Shown piece by piece: positions 8,863 to 17,987 of a DNA stretch of 64,000 nucleotides. Made by a program: the position numbers and the translations under genes. The notes under the pieces are model-generated. The model worked only from the letters and a program-made list of their open reading frames with translations, was not told where the DNA came from and made no database searches. This DNA comes from Natrarchaeobaculum aegyptiacum. GTDB taxonomy: Archaea; Halobacteriota; Halobacteria; Halobacteriales; Natrialbaceae. The stretch covers positions 3,100,001-3,164,000 of the forward strand of contig NZ_CP019893.1 in assembly GCF_002156705.1 (NCBI RefSeq). The letters run 5' to 3'. Each line of letters opens with the position of its first letter. Position 1 is the stretch's first letter.

Positions 8863-8947
8863 ACACATCCGACGAGCACGGATGTTCACTGCCCATCACG
8901 GGCTCGGTACACGCATTTTCGGGGCGGTCACACCGCGGTACATCGCG

Positions 8948-9262
8948 TCACTCGGCGTCGTCACGACGACCGTCGCCCTCGAGACACAGACACGTCTCGA
9001 TCCACTGGACGTGCTCCCGGAGACGCCGCTCGCCGGCGCTGGTCAACGCGTACACGTCGTGAATCCCGTCGGTCCGCTTCTCGACGAACCCCGCGTCGAC
9101 CAGCGCCGAGAGCGAGCCGTAGAAGGACTTCGGTTCGATTCGGTCGTCGTAGTGTGCCTCGAGTCTGGATTTGAGTTGCTGGCCGCGAAGCTGTCCGTCC
9201 TCGGCGGCCGCGAGGAGGTAACAGACGTCCCGACGGCGACCACTCTGGAGCCACTTGCCCAT
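8948..9262 (-). CDS. PadR-like winged-helix transcriptional regulator
   Basis: 104-residue DNA-binding protein. The sequence RDVCYLLAAAEDGQLRGQQLKSRLE gives helices 1-2 of a winged helix, FYGSLSALVDAGFVEKR the recognition helix, and DVYALTSAGERRLREH the wing and dimerisation helix, as in the PadR family. It is convergent with the iron-uptake operon and divergent from the gene at 9377. Whether it controls the iron genes cannot be read from sequence; the effector is unknown. Confidence 0.75.
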   Translation of the reverse strand: MGKWLQSGRRRDVCYLLAAAEDGQLRGQQLKSRLEAHYDDRIEPKSFYGSLSALVDAGFVEKRTDGIHDVYALTSAGERRLREHVQWIETCLCLEGDGRRDDAE

Positions 9263-9376
9263 GGGCGTGCTGGCGTCGAGAAGGGCTCGAAGCTTCCGGT
9301 TTTCGGTGCGCCGTTCGAGGATTGCCCGGGTTCGCGAACCGACACCTTCCCGGTGTTGCGGTATCTAGTGGCGAGT

Positions 9377-9706
9377 ATGACCGATCAGGAAACGGCGGCA
9401 GGTGCCGACGAAGAGCGTGATAACCGTCGCGTCGAGTCTGATGGCATCGTGGCCACGTACACCGAGACGGCGACCGAACGCGTGCTCACGTTCGAGGCGA
9501 CCGCCGATTCCGTCGGCCACGGGACGGCAACCCTCGCCCAGAACCGTGACGGATACGCGATGGTGAAAGTCCGGTCGACGGTCGACGGCGACGAACTGGA
9601 ACGCTACTACGGCTTCGACATGGCTCTCGACCACGCCGCAGACGTGCTCGGCGTCTCTCCACACGATCTCCCGATCCCCGAATCGGCTGCCGACATGGGG
9701 ATGTGA
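9377..9706 (+). CDS. Conserved haloarchaeal hypothetical protein
   Basis: 109-residue acidic protein starting MTDQETAAGADEE. The core looks like a small alpha-beta domain, with strands ATYTETATERVLTFEA and GYAMVKVRSTV followed by a helix ALDHAADVLGVSP. I do not recognise a named function. The frame continues far upstream (to 8675), but that part overlaps the ATPase and the PadR-like gene antisense and has no acidic bias, so ATG at 9377 is chosen. Confidence 0.7.
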   Translation: MTDQETAAGADEERDNRRVESDGIVATYTETATERVLTFEATADSVGHGTATLAQNRDGYAMVKVRSTVDGDELERYYGFDMALDHAADVLGVSPHDLPIPESAADMGM

Positions 9707-9782
9707 GCGGCCGACCACGTCCGGCGGTGGACCGCCCGACGTGGAAGGATCGCTCCCCCTGGCCCAGAAAAAGCGGGACTGC

Positions 9783-9788
9783 TAAATA
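9783..9788 (+). promoter_or_regulatory. TATA-like box of the ctaA/ctaB fusion gene
   Basis: TAAATA at 9783-9788 lies 31-36 nt before the GTG start at 9819, within the range for haloarchaeal promoters with little or no leader. Confidence 0.45.
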
Positions 9789-9818
9789 GCCGGAGTCGCA
9801 CGTTTCAGAAGAGAAGTC

Positions 9819-11237
9819 GTGGCATCCGAGTTCCCCAGGCCGATCGGCACCCGCCGGCGTTTTTCCGGACTGCTGGCAGCGACGGCCGTCGGCGTCTACC
9901 TGCTGTTGATCGCCGGCGCGACCACCTCGCTCACCGACGCCGCCTCGGCGTGTACCACCTGGCCGACCTGTCACGCACCCGTCGATCCGCTCGACCAGAC
10001 CCAGCTCGTCATCGCGTGGACCCACCGGCTCGCAGCTGTCATCGTCGGTGCACTCGTCGCCGCGACTGCTATCGTATCAGTCCTCGGGGACGTCTCGCGG
10101 CGCGTCCGGTGGACGATCCTCGTCGGGACCGCACTCTACATCGTTCAGGTCGGAGTCGGCGCTGCGACCGCGACCCTCGGTCCGTCTGCGATCACGCCGG
10201 GGCTCCACCTCTCCCTCGGCATCGCCGTTTTCGGTGCCATCGTCCTCGCACTCGCATGGGATCTGGAACTCGCGACCGGCACCGACGACGACGCCCTCGA
10301 GGCGGCCGATCCCGAACCGATTGATGAACCCGAACCAGCTACCGGACGGGCTCTCCCGCAGGGTGGGATCGCTCGCGCCCGGCTCACCGCCTACGCGTAC
10401 TTCAAGATGATGAAGCCGCGGCTGATGTGGCTGCTCTGTCTCGTCGCCGCCGCAGGGATGGCACTCGCCGCCGGACCGGCACTCGACGTTCCGACGATCG
10501 TCGCCACGCTCGGCGGGGGCGTCCTCGCCATCGGCGCCTCGGGAACGTTCAACCACGTCCTGGAGCGCGACGTCGACCAGAAGATGTCGCGAACGGCAGA
10601 CCGACCGCTCGCGGTGGACCTGATCCCGGTCCGGAACGCACTCGTCTTCGGCGGCCTGCTGACCGTCGCTTCGCTGGCCGTCTTCCTGACGATCAACGCA
10701 CTCGCCGCAGCACTCGGGCTGGCCGCGATCCTCTTTTACAGCGTCGTCTACACGCTGTTGCTCAAGCCGAACACGGTCCAGAACACCGTCATCGGCGGTG
10801 CGGCAGGCGCGCTCCCCGCGCTGATCGGCTGGGCCGCCGTCACCAACGAGATCGGCCTCCCAGCGCTCGCGCTCGCGGGCGTGATCTTCCTCTGGACGCC
10901 GGCGCACTTCTACAACCTCGCGCTGGCGTACAAAGACGACTACGCCCGCGGGGGCTTCCCGATGATGCCCGTCGTCCGCGGCGAGACCGAGACTCGCAAA
11001 CACATCGTCTACTACATCGCCGCGACGCTGGTCGGCACTGTCGTCCTCGCGTGGCTCACCGATCTCGGTGCGCTGTACGCCGCGACCGTCGCAGTGTTCG
11101 GGGGTATCTTCCTCTGGACGGCCATCGTCCTTCACTTCGAGCAAACCGAGCGCGCAGCGTTCCGGTCGTTCCACGCCTCGAACGCGTTCCTCGGGGCCAT
11201 CCTCGTCGTGATCGTCGTCGACGCGCTGGCACTTTGA
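9819..11237 (+). CDS. ctaB: Half-CtaA/CtaB fusion: heme A synthase-like domain plus heme O synthase
   Basis: 472-residue membrane protein with two parts. Residues 15-155 hold four membrane helices with heme A synthase features: the Cys pair in CTTWPTC (45 and 51), WTHR with His69, and TPGLHLSL with His130. This is one half of a classical eight-helix CtaA. After an acidic linker, residues 185-472 form a UbiA-type protoheme IX farnesyltransferase with NHVLERDVDQKM (Mg-diphosphate site) and YKDDYARGGFPMMPV. The C-part converts heme B to heme O; the N-part may oxidise heme O to A or serve another role. Start is GTG. Confidence 0.85.
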   Translation: MASEFPRPIGTRRRFSGLLAATAVGVYLLLIAGATTSLTDAASACTTWPTCHAPVDPLDQTQLVIAWTHRLAAVIVGALVAATAIVSVLGDVSRRVRWTILVGTALYIVQVGVGAATATLGPSAITPGLHLSLGIAVFGAIVLALAWDLELATGTDDDALEAADPEPIDEPEPATGRALPQGGIARARLTAYAYFKMMKPRLMWLLCLVAAAGMALAAGPALDVPTIVATLGGGVLAIGASGTFNHVLERDVDQKMSRTADRPLAVDLIPVRNALVFGGLLTVASLAVFLTINALAAALGLAAILFYSVVYTLLLKPNTVQNTVIGGAAGALPALIGWAAVTNEIGLPALALAGVIFLWTPAHFYNLALAYKDDYARGGFPMMPVVRGETETRKHIVYYIAATLVGTVVLAWLTDLGALYAATVAVFGGIFLWTAIVLHFEQTERAAFRSFHASNAFLGAILVVIVVDALAL

Positions 11238-11390
11238 GCCACGACCACGAACTCGAGTGGCCTCGAGATGCGTCTCGTATCTCGAACCAACAGCACGGCC
11301 ATGGTCGTCGGTTACTGGTCGCGAGTACGCCGTCGTGATCTGTCACGTAATCACGTATTCGATCCGAGTGGACGGCGACCGATCGGTCGG

Positions 11391-12218
11391 CTATCGTCGA
11401 CCCTGTCGCGGGTTCTCGAAACGGGCGCTGGTCGTGTCATCGCCCAGGTCATCTCCGGGCCGATGACCACATCGAGGACACGCTCTCTGTCGTGATTCCT
11501 CGAGGAAGCCGGAGGCGATGAGCGACGCTGGAAGTGCGAACAACCCGATGCCGAGGACGGCCGTGAGACCACCGAGTAGCTGGCCAGCCGGCGTCACGGG
11601 ATGCATGTCACCGTATCCGACCGTCGTGAGCGTGACGACGCCCCACCAGAGTGTCTGGGGAATCGAGGAAAACGTCTCCGGCTGGGCCTGGTGTTCGACC
11701 AGATAGACGAGATTGGACGCCACGACGAGAAGTACGGCGTCGACAACGGTGACGACCACCAGATCGGTTTTCTTCTGCTCGAGGATACGAACGAAAACTG
11801 AGAGTGACCGAGAGTACCGGATAAGTTTGAGGAATCGAAGTGCACGGAGCACTCGCAGGTCGCCACCGAGGCCGAAGGCCACCAGGTAAAACGGCAGGAC
11901 CGCGAGCAGATCGACGATCAGTAACGGTCGAGACGCGAACCGGATGCGGCCGGAGATAGGCCCGGAGTAGTCGGGATGCTCGACGGCACTCCAGATTCGA
12001 CCGAGATACTCGACGGTGAAGAGGGCTACACTGCCGACCTCGAGCCAGAAGAGAACCGTCCGGTACTCACGGGCGACTGAATCGACCGTCTCGAGCATCA
12101 CGGCAGCGACATTTACGAAGATAAGGGCCATGATCAGCCAGTCGACGACTTTCCCTGCCTGACCGCCACGATCGGGTGACAGGAGGAAGAACGTCGTTCG
12201 TCGCGGTGAAGTAGACAT
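11391..12218 (-). CDS. Voltage-gated potassium channel (Kv type)
   Basis: 275-residue six-helix ion channel. S4 is clear, with positive charges every third residue (R122, R125, R128, K131, R134, R137), and the pore has selectivity filter TTVGYGD at 198-204. The C-terminus carries a CPRCGH half zinc-knuckle and a disordered tail. It likely lets K+ move in response to membrane potential. Start ATG at 12218 (MSTSPRR) is preferred over the in-frame upstream ATG because the added 17 residues look unlike coding sequence. The gene stands alone. Confidence 0.9.
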   Translation of the reverse strand: MSTSPRRTTFFLLSPDRGGQAGKVVDWLIMALIFVNVAAVMLETVDSVAREYRTVLFWLEVGSVALFTVEYLGRIWSAVEHPDYSGPISGRIRFASRPLLIVDLLAVLPFYLVAFGLGGDLRVLRALRFLKLIRYSRSLSVFVRILEQKKTDLVVVTVVDAVLLVVASNLVYLVEHQAQPETFSSIPQTLWWGVVTLTTVGYGDMHPVTPAGQLLGGLTAVLGIGLFALPASLIASGFLEESRQRACPRCGHRPGDDLGDDTTSARFENPRQGRR

Positions 12219-12396
12219 ACATGCAGAGTCGAATGACTCCACCGTAAAAACGTGAGTTTTCGCTGCCACTACTGGTCACGACGTTTCACAGATTGCTCGG
12301 TCGTTCGAGTGACAGGTTCCGCACGTCGAAGTACTTTCGGTGGAGACTCGGCTGGTAGAATATCCGTTCGAGTGAGGTCGACGCCCGTCGACGACG

Positions 12397-13392
12397 TCAG
12401 TCGTTCGTGCGAGCCGCGTCGATACGACCGAACTGCTCGTCGTTCAGCGAGAGCTCGACCGCACCGACGTTCTCTGCCAGCTGGTCCGGATCACGCGCAC
12501 CGACGATCGGCACGCAGGTGAACCGATCCTGATCCATCAGCCAGCGCAGGGAGACCTGCGCCGGCGTCGCGTCGACCTCGTCGGCGACCTCTTCGACGAC
12601 CTCGAGGACACGCCAGGCCCGGTCGGTCGCGTAGTAGTCGTCGAACCGCTCGCTCAGCGTTGCTCTCGAGCCATCCGGCCCCTCGACGCGGCCGTCGTCG
12701 GTCCGATCGTACTTGCCGGTGAGGAAGCCGCCGGCCAGCGGCGAGTACGGACAGACCGCGAGGTCCTGATCGGCACAGACGTCGAGGTAGTCGCCGACGG
12801 CGTCGTAGTGGGCCGCGTTGACCATTGGCTGGGTGACGTCGAAGCGCTCGAGTCCGTCGACGTCGCTGGTCCACAGCGCCTTCGTGAGTTTCCAGGCGGC
12901 CATCGTGCTCGCCCCGAGGTGGTTGACTTTGCCTTCACGGACGAGGTCGGAAAGCACCGAGAGGGTCTCCTCGATAGGTGTCTCGTCGTCCCAGCGGTGG
13001 ATGTAGTACAGATCGATGTAGTCGGTTCCCAGCCGCTCGAGGGTGCCCTCGATCTGGGCCCGAACGTGCTTGCGACCGAGGCCGGAGTCGTTCGGCCGGG
13101 GATCTCCCCAGCCGTCGAACGGGAAGTAGACCTTCGAGGCGATGACGAAATCCTCGCGATCGTAGTCGGTGAGCCACTCGCCGATCCACTCCTCGCTCGT
13201 CCCGTCGGGGTCGCCGTAGACGTTCGCCGTGTCGATGAAGTTGATGCCCTGGTCGTAGCAGGCGTCGAGCAATTCGTGGGCTTCATCGCGGGTCGTCTCG
13301 ACGGTCTCGCCGTGTCGCTTGCCGAAGCGCCACGTGCCGAAACAGAGTCTCGAGACGGTCGTACCCGTATTTCCGAGCGTCGTGTACTCCAT
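12397..13392 (-). CDS. Aldo/keto reductase
   Basis: 331-residue NAD(P)H-dependent TIM-barrel oxidoreductase. The catalytic tetrad is complete: Asp54, Tyr59, Lys87 and His132 ([23 protein letters not shown]). The C-terminal cofactor segment [15 protein letters not shown] is typical of the family. It starts [10 protein letters not shown] at 13392; the longer open frame to 13908 overlaps a plus-strand membrane gene and is rejected. The natural substrate is not predictable. Confidence 0.9.
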   Translation of the reverse strand: MEYTTLGNTGTTVSRLCFGTWRFGKRHGETVETTRDEAHELLDACYDQGINFIDTANVYGDPDGTSEEWIGEWLTDYDREDFVIASKVYFPFDGWGDPRPNDSGLGRKHVRAQIEGTLERLGTDYIDLYYIHRWDDETPIEETLSVLSDLVREGKVNHLGASTMAAWKLTKALWTSDVDGLERFDVTQPMVNAAHYDAVGDYLDVCADQDLAVCPYSPLAGGFLTGKYDRTDDGRVEGPDGSRATLSERFDDYYATDRAWRVLEVVEEVADEVDATPAQVSLRWLMDQDRFTCVPIVGARDPDQLAENVGAVELSLNDEQFGRIDAARTND

Positions 13393-13636
13393 GTGCGCTG
13401 GTCGACTGCCGGCGACAAAATGGATTGGGAAGCGGCGATGGTCGTGTGTCGGTAGTCTCGGCGTGCCAGTATGCGAAGGGCCGGGACCACGACTGGGCCG
13501 TCTCTGGATCGCTCCCACGAGGTCTGCTCTCCGCGACGACATCCACGCCGGTTCGTGGACTGGTACCCCCGAAGAAGGGGGATCGGGGGCACAATCAGGC
13601 CCTGCCCCCTTCCGTCTCGCACCCGTTCGTTCGGAC

Positions 13637-13783
13637 ATGCTCGAACTTGCACTGCTGTTCTTCGTGATCGCGATCGTCGCGGCTGCACTTGGCGCGACCG
13701 GCGTCGCCGGTATCACCATGTCCATCGCGAAGTGGCTGGTGCTGATCTTCCTGGTGCTGGCTGCGCTATCGCTGCTACTGTGA
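13637..13783 (+). CDS. DUF1328 small membrane protein
   Basis: 48-residue protein made of two hydrophobic helices ([18 protein letters not shown], then a [15 protein letters not shown] turn, then a second helix), matching the DUF1328/UPF0391 (YtjA-like) family in length and pattern. Function is unknown across the family. It is divergent from the aldo/keto reductase. Confidence 0.8.
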   Translation: MLELALLFFVIAIVAAALGATGVAGITMSIAKWLVLIFLVLAALSLLL

Positions 13784-14098
13784 GGCGCCAGCGCTACGCG
13801 GATCGATCCGGATCGGGCCATCCCGAGTCCCTGATCCAGTACTGAGAGGCCAGTGACACCGTAGGGAGGTACCAACGAGATGGCGTCGCCAGCGAGCGCC
13901 ATCAGCACCGACAGCGTTTACTCTCACTCCACAGCGTCCACGTCGATTCTCGCACTGGTTCCCTGAGACTGGACGGTTGCAGTATGGGAATCAGAAACAA
14001 CCACCGTCTCACCACTTCCTGCTCCAGTACCCACCATAGCGACGATCGGCTGAAGCCTGACGCCTCGAGCCCGGCGGGGCGTCCGTGCGATCCGGACG
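13784..14098. other. Intergenic region with a possible 37-codon minus-strand ORF
   Basis: No confident gene. On the minus strand an ATG at 14037 opens a 37-codon frame ending at 13924 (MVGTGAGSGETVVV...), with strand-like, acidic-ending composition. It could be a tiny protein or the tail of a decayed gene. No promoter or repeat stands out. Confidence 0.3.
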
Positions 14099-15418
14099 TC
14101 AGCGACCGGGTCCCCAGTCGTCGGTCTCGTCGTCGGTATCGGTATCTGCGTCGTCGGGATCGGTGCGAGGCACGTCGGTATCGAACTCCTGGTCGCTCGA
14201 GTCGTCCCCGTCGTCTGGGTGGGATCGATCGTTTCCGTCGGCTGCGACGTCCCAGCTAGCGTCGGATCCCCAGGAGGGTGAATCGCCCCAGACGGCCGTC
14301 TCGTCGGGGTCGTCGGGTTCCTCCTCCGACCGTGCCGTCGGACCTGTGTCGGTTCCTGAACCTGTGGCTGACCCTTCCCCTGCACCCGTCGTGAATCCTG
14401 GGCTACCGGACCCGACTGGTTGACCTGACGCGGCCGGCCCCGGCTGGGGTCCTGTCCCGCCGGTGGCTGCACCCGTCGGAGCGCGAACCGCCTGTCGCTG
14501 CTCGGGAATGAGGTCGAGCGAATCGTCCGTATCGCCGAGCAGCAAGAGTGCGTAGTAGCGAACGTAGGTTCGGATCGGCGTCTCGAGCAGCGAGAAGGCG
14601 TACTCGAAGAGGAGGTACCCGAGCAAGAGCACGACCAAGACGACGATCCCCAGCGCTTCGTGGATCGCGAGTGCGAGCACGAGGAGGATCGCGAACAGGA
14701 AGATGCCGAAGAAGAACGCGGCGAAGTAGATACCGGCGTAGAGGAAGACGATGGCAGCCCCGAGTACGAAGCCGACCAGCAAGAACGCGAGCAGGCCGGT
14801 CCAGTTCGGTCCCATCGAGCCGGCCACTCGTCGCCACCCGCTTATGGGTCCACGACCTTCGTGGAGCATCGTCGGGACGACGAACGCGTTCGTCAGGACG
14901 CTCACGATCCAGCCGACGACACCGAAAACGAAGCCAGCGAGCAAGAGCGCACCGAGCTGGCCGGCGGTGAGGTCGTCGGGCGCGCCGACGTCCCCACCGA
15001 GGACGACGGCGGCGACGAGGGCTACGAAGAGGCCACCGACGACGATCCAGAGTGCGATTCGGAAAGCCAGCAACAGGAGGCCGTTCTTCAGATTGGCTCG
15101 AACGTACCGCCTGAGGTGCATCTCCTCGGACCGCAACGACTCGACGTAGACGAACTCGAGGATGGCCGCGAGGTATCTGAGCAGGAGGAAAACCAGGAGG
15201 AGGGAGGCGGCGACGACGGCGACGATCGCGAGCGTGTCCGTATCTCCTACCCCCTGCATGGCGAGTTCGGCGGGGATATTGAACACCTGGTACAGGAGAC
15301 CGAGACCCCCGATGAGGAGGATCAGGAGACCGAGTTTCAGGTATCCGGCAACCCCTAGCGCGTGGAGGTACCGTTTGGTGACGCGGAGGGCATCACCGAG
15401 ATTATCGGCGGCGTACAT
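14099..15418 (-). CDS. Multi-pass membrane protein with acidic Ser/Gly/Asp tail
   Basis: 439-residue protein. Residues 1-330 contain about six to eight hydrophobic helices with short cytoplasmic loops (e.g. SLRSEEMHLRRYVRANLKNG), a layout seen in a haloarchaeal DUF7544-like membrane family. Residues 335-439 are a disordered tail rich in Gly, Ser, Thr and then Asp/Glu, with Trp spaced as WGDSPSWGSDASWD. No catalytic motif is visible and the function is unknown. It is convergent with the region around 13.8 kb and adjacent to the HD protein gene. Confidence 0.75.
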   Translation of the reverse strand: MYAADNLGDALRVTKRYLHALGVAGYLKLGLLILLIGGLGLLYQVFNIPAELAMQGVGDTDTLAIVAVVAASLLLVFLLLRYLAAILEFVYVESLRSEEMHLRRYVRANLKNGLLLLAFRIALWIVVGGLFVALVAAVVLGGDVGAPDDLTAGQLGALLLAGFVFGVVGWIVSVLTNAFVVPTMLHEGRGPISGWRRVAGSMGPNWTGLLAFLLVGFVLGAAIVFLYAGIYFAAFFFGIFLFAILLVLALAIHEALGIVVLVVLLLGYLLFEYAFSLLETPIRTYVRYYALLLLGDTDDSLDLIPEQRQAVRAPTGAATGGTGPQPGPAASGQPVGSGSPGFTTGAGEGSATGSGTDTGPTARSEEEPDDPDETAVWGDSPSWGSDASWDVAADGNDRSHPDDGDDSSDQEFDTDVPRTDPDDADTDTDDETDDWGPGR

Positions 15419-15504
15419 ATCGTTTCACTAACTAGTCTCGGACGTAAAATACGTTCCCATCTGATGACAGTCAGGATCGAAAAGGGGGATGCAGCCGCTG
15501 GCAC

Positions 15505-16173
15505 TCAGAGGCCAGCGATTTCGTCTTCGAGCCACTCACCGAACCACTTTACACGTTTGAGCCGCTGGTGAGCGATTCCCTCGGCGGTGTCACTCTGGAC
15601 CCGCGAGGCGGCGTCGTACCCGCGCTCGAGTACGCGGTCGACCATCTCGTCGACTTCCATGTGGGTTCGTGCCTCGTAGCCCATCCGCAAGAGCATTAGC
15701 GTCGTCCCGTTGGCGCCCACCTTGTCGAGGAGGTCCGCCTCGATGAGACACTGGGTCTCGAGTGCGAGGTCGGTCAGGTCTCCCTGGTAGGAGTGATGTT
15801 CGATGGCCCGACACACCTGTGCGATGAACGACTCCGGGTAATCCGCACGGGCCTCGAGGTACTCGCGGGCGACGCGAGCGCCAGCTTCGGCGTGGAGTTC
15901 CTGGTCGGTCTCGAGTTTGGCGACGTCGTGAAAGAGCGCGGCGACGCGGGTGATGTCGACGTCTGCACCCTCCTTGCGTGCGATTTCCTCGGCGAGTTCG
16001 ACGACGTTGAGGATGTGGTTGAACCGGTACTCCGCGGAGTGCCACGGATACCAGCGCATCCGGCCGCCCTCGCCTTCTTTCTCGACGCTGGCAGCGAGGT
16101 ACTCGTAGACGAACGCCTTCATTTCCTCGAACTCGGCGTCGGTCACCCTGCTCTCTTTTATCTCGACGCCCAC
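15505..16173 (-). CDS. HD-domain metal-dependent phosphohydrolase
   Basis: 222-residue cytoplasmic protein of the HD superfamily. The metal ligands are visible as HILNVVELAEEIA followed by ALFHDVAKLE (His82-Asp83). The rest is helical, with EHHSYQ and IEADLLDKVGANG typical of small HD hydrolases. The GTG at 16173 is taken as the start because a strong GGAGG lies 8 nt upstream; an upstream in-frame ATG at 16287 adds a basic, unlikely stretch. Substrate (nucleotide or otherwise) is unknown. Confidence 0.85.
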   Translation of the reverse strand: MGVEIKESRVTDAEFEEMKAFVYEYLAASVEKEGEGGRMRWYPWHSAEYRFNHILNVVELAEEIARKEGADVDITRVAALFHDVAKLETDQELHAEAGARVAREYLEARADYPESFIAQVCRAIEHHSYQGDLTDLALETQCLIEADLLDKVGANGTTLMLLRMGYEARTHMEVDEMVDRVLERGYDAASRVQSDTAEGIAHQRLKRVKWFGEWLEDEIAGL

Positions 16174-16405
16174 GAAAGATCCCTCCGCAATAGACGAACG
16201 ATAGTCATTACGGGAATATTTGTCCGATGGACTCTTTAGCCTTTGGTTCGGGATGGTTTTGCCGTTCGAGAGGGTTACAAAATGCAACTGGTCGGTACCG
16301 GAACTGGTCCGTCCGTGAGCTTCGCTCAGCCAAAATAGTCAGCGTCCGAGTGTATCCCTCAACAACTTCCGTTAAAGTCAAACAGGGGGGCCGGGAAATG
16401 AGGGT

Positions 16406-16822
16406 ATGAGCAGCGAACAGGAAGGGGAGTCGATCCGGTGTCTGGTCGCCAAAGTCGGTCTCGACGGTCACGACCGCGGAGCACACGTCATCGCACGCGC
16501 GTTCCGCGACGCCGGATTCGAAGTCATCTACTCCGGACTGCACAAAGCGCCCGAAGAGATCGTCCAGGCGACGGTCCAGGAAGACGTCGACGTACTGGGA
16601 ATCTCTATCCTCTCGGGTGCCCACGACACGCTGGTTCCAAAGATCATGGACGGACTCGAGGAGTACGGCGCAGCCGAGGACACCCTCGTCCTCGTCGGGG
16701 GCGTCATTCCCGAGGAAGACCGCGCTGAACTCGAGGACGAGGGCGTCGCCGAGATTTTCGGCCCCGGTACTTCGGTGGAGGAGACGATCGAGTTCGTCCG
16801 CGAGAACGCCCCCGAGCGATGA
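16406..16822 (+). CDS. Methylmalonyl-CoA mutase, cobalamin-binding small subunit
   Basis: 138-residue B12-binding domain protein. The base-off signature DGHDRG (Asp20, His22, Gly25) supplies the cobalt-coordinating His. SILSGAH and LVGGVIPEED complete the Rossmann-like cobalamin fold. In archaea the mutase is often split, with this domain encoded apart from the large catalytic subunit, which is not in this window. The next gene, overlapping by 4 nt, is the MeaB chaperone. The enzyme isomerises methylmalonyl-CoA and succinyl-CoA. Confidence 0.93.
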   Translation: MSSEQEGESIRCLVAKVGLDGHDRGAHVIARAFRDAGFEVIYSGLHKAPEEIVQATVQEDVDVLGISILSGAHDTLVPKIMDGLEEYGAAEDTLVLVGGVIPEEDRAELEDEGVAEIFGPGTSVEETIEFVRENAPER

Positions 16823-17916
16823 ACGACGAGGACCTGCTCGAGGCCCTGCTGGCAGGCGAACACCGCGCGCTGGCCCGCGTCATCTCGAAGATTGAGGATC
16901 GCTCGCCCGGCTACCGAAATCTCGTCTCTGACCTGTACGCCCACACCGGCGAGGCCGACGTCGTCGGCATTACGGGGAGCCCCGGGGCCGGGAAGTCCAC
17001 GCTGGTGGACAAACTCGCCGAAACCTACCGCGACCGTGGCGAGACCGTCGGCGTCATCGCGATCGATCCGTCCTCACCCTTCTCCGGCGGGGCGGTGCTC
17101 GGTGATCGCATCCGCATGGCCTCGACGGTGGGCGACATGGACGTCTTCGTTCGCTCGATGAGTGCTCGCGGCACCCTTGGCGGCCTCTCGACTGCCACGG
17201 CAGACGCCGTCAAGGCCATGGACGCCTTCGGCAAGGACAAGATCATCATCGAGACCGTCGGCGCCGGCCAGAACGAGATCGATATCGTCCAGACCGCAGA
17301 CACCGTCGCCGTCCTCGTTCCGCCCGGGTCCGGCGACGAGATCCAGACGCTGAAGGCAGGGATCCTCGAGATCGCCGACGTCTTCGTCGTCAACAAGGCA
17401 GACCGGCCCGGTGCCGACCGGACCGTCCAGGAACTCCGGGAGATGATCCAGCTGGGTGAGGGTGCCGGCTTCGGCGGTGGCGGCCATCACAGCCAGGAGG
17501 TCATCGACGCACACGACGACTGGGACCCCAATACGGACGAGGAGGCCGACGCCGGCTGGACGACGCCCATCGTCGAAACCGTCGCCACGAAGGCTGACGG
17601 CGTCGACGATCTCATCGACGCGTTCGCAACCCACCGCGAGTACCTCGTCGACTCCGGTGAGCACGCAGCGCGAACCCGCCGTCGCTACGCCGAAGAGATC
17701 AGGACCCTCCTTCGGGAGGACGTCCACGCGCTCCTCGAGGCCGACCTCGAGCGCGCAGGCGGCGTCGACGACCTCGCCGAGGCCGTCCGGCAGGGCGAAA
17801 CCGATCCCTACAGCATCGCCTCCGACCTGCTCGACCCACTCGAGCGCTGTCTCGAGGACGTCGAGACTGACCTCGACGTCGACGCGAACGGCGTCACCGA
17901 GTCGGACGACCGCTGA
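16819..17916 (+). CDS. meaB: Methylmalonyl-CoA mutase-associated GTPase MeaB
   Basis: 365-residue G3E-type P-loop GTPase. Walker A GSPGAGKS is at residues 53-60, with switch DPSSPFSGGAVLGDRIRM, Walker B/ETVGAGQNEID and base-recognition NKADRPGAD. It chaperones loading and repair of adenosylcobalamin in methylmalonyl-CoA mutase. A His/Gly-rich insertion GGGGHH near residue 217 might bind metal. It is translationally coupled to the B12 subunit gene by an ATGA overlap. Confidence 0.95.
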   Translation: MNDEDLLEALLAGEHRALARVISKIEDRSPGYRNLVSDLYAHTGEADVVGITGSPGAGKSTLVDKLAETYRDRGETVGVIAIDPSSPFSGGAVLGDRIRMASTVGDMDVFVRSMSARGTLGGLSTATADAVKAMDAFGKDKIIIETVGAGQNEIDIVQTADTVAVLVPPGSGDEIQTLKAGILEIADVFVVNKADRPGADRTVQELREMIQLGEGAGFGGGGHHSQEVIDAHDDWDPNTDEEADAGWTTPIVETVATKADGVDDLIDAFATHREYLVDSGEHAARTRRRYAEEIRTLLREDVHALLEADLERAGGVDDLAEAVRQGETDPYSIASDLLDPLERCLEDVETDLDVDANGVTESDDR

Positions 17917-17987
17917 TGCCTCGCGAGTTGCAGACGACCTGAGAGGGCAGCCCCACGTTCAAGACCACTGACGACGAACGCTGGCGT

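Noticed and set aside
8859-9062. 67-codon plus-strand frame overlapping the end of the iron-operon ATPase gene (ATGA)
   Set aside because: It is rich in Ser, Arg and His, unlike acidic haloarchaeal proteins, and most of it is antisense to the PadR-like gene.
8675-9376. Long in-frame extension upstream of the hypothetical gene at 9377
   Set aside because: It runs through the ATPase gene in another frame and antisense to the regulator; composition is non-coding.
13393-13908. Extension of the aldo/keto reductase frame upstream of 13392
   Set aside because: It overlaps the DUF1328 gene antisense and has no family similarity; [10 protein letters not shown] is the normal AKR start.
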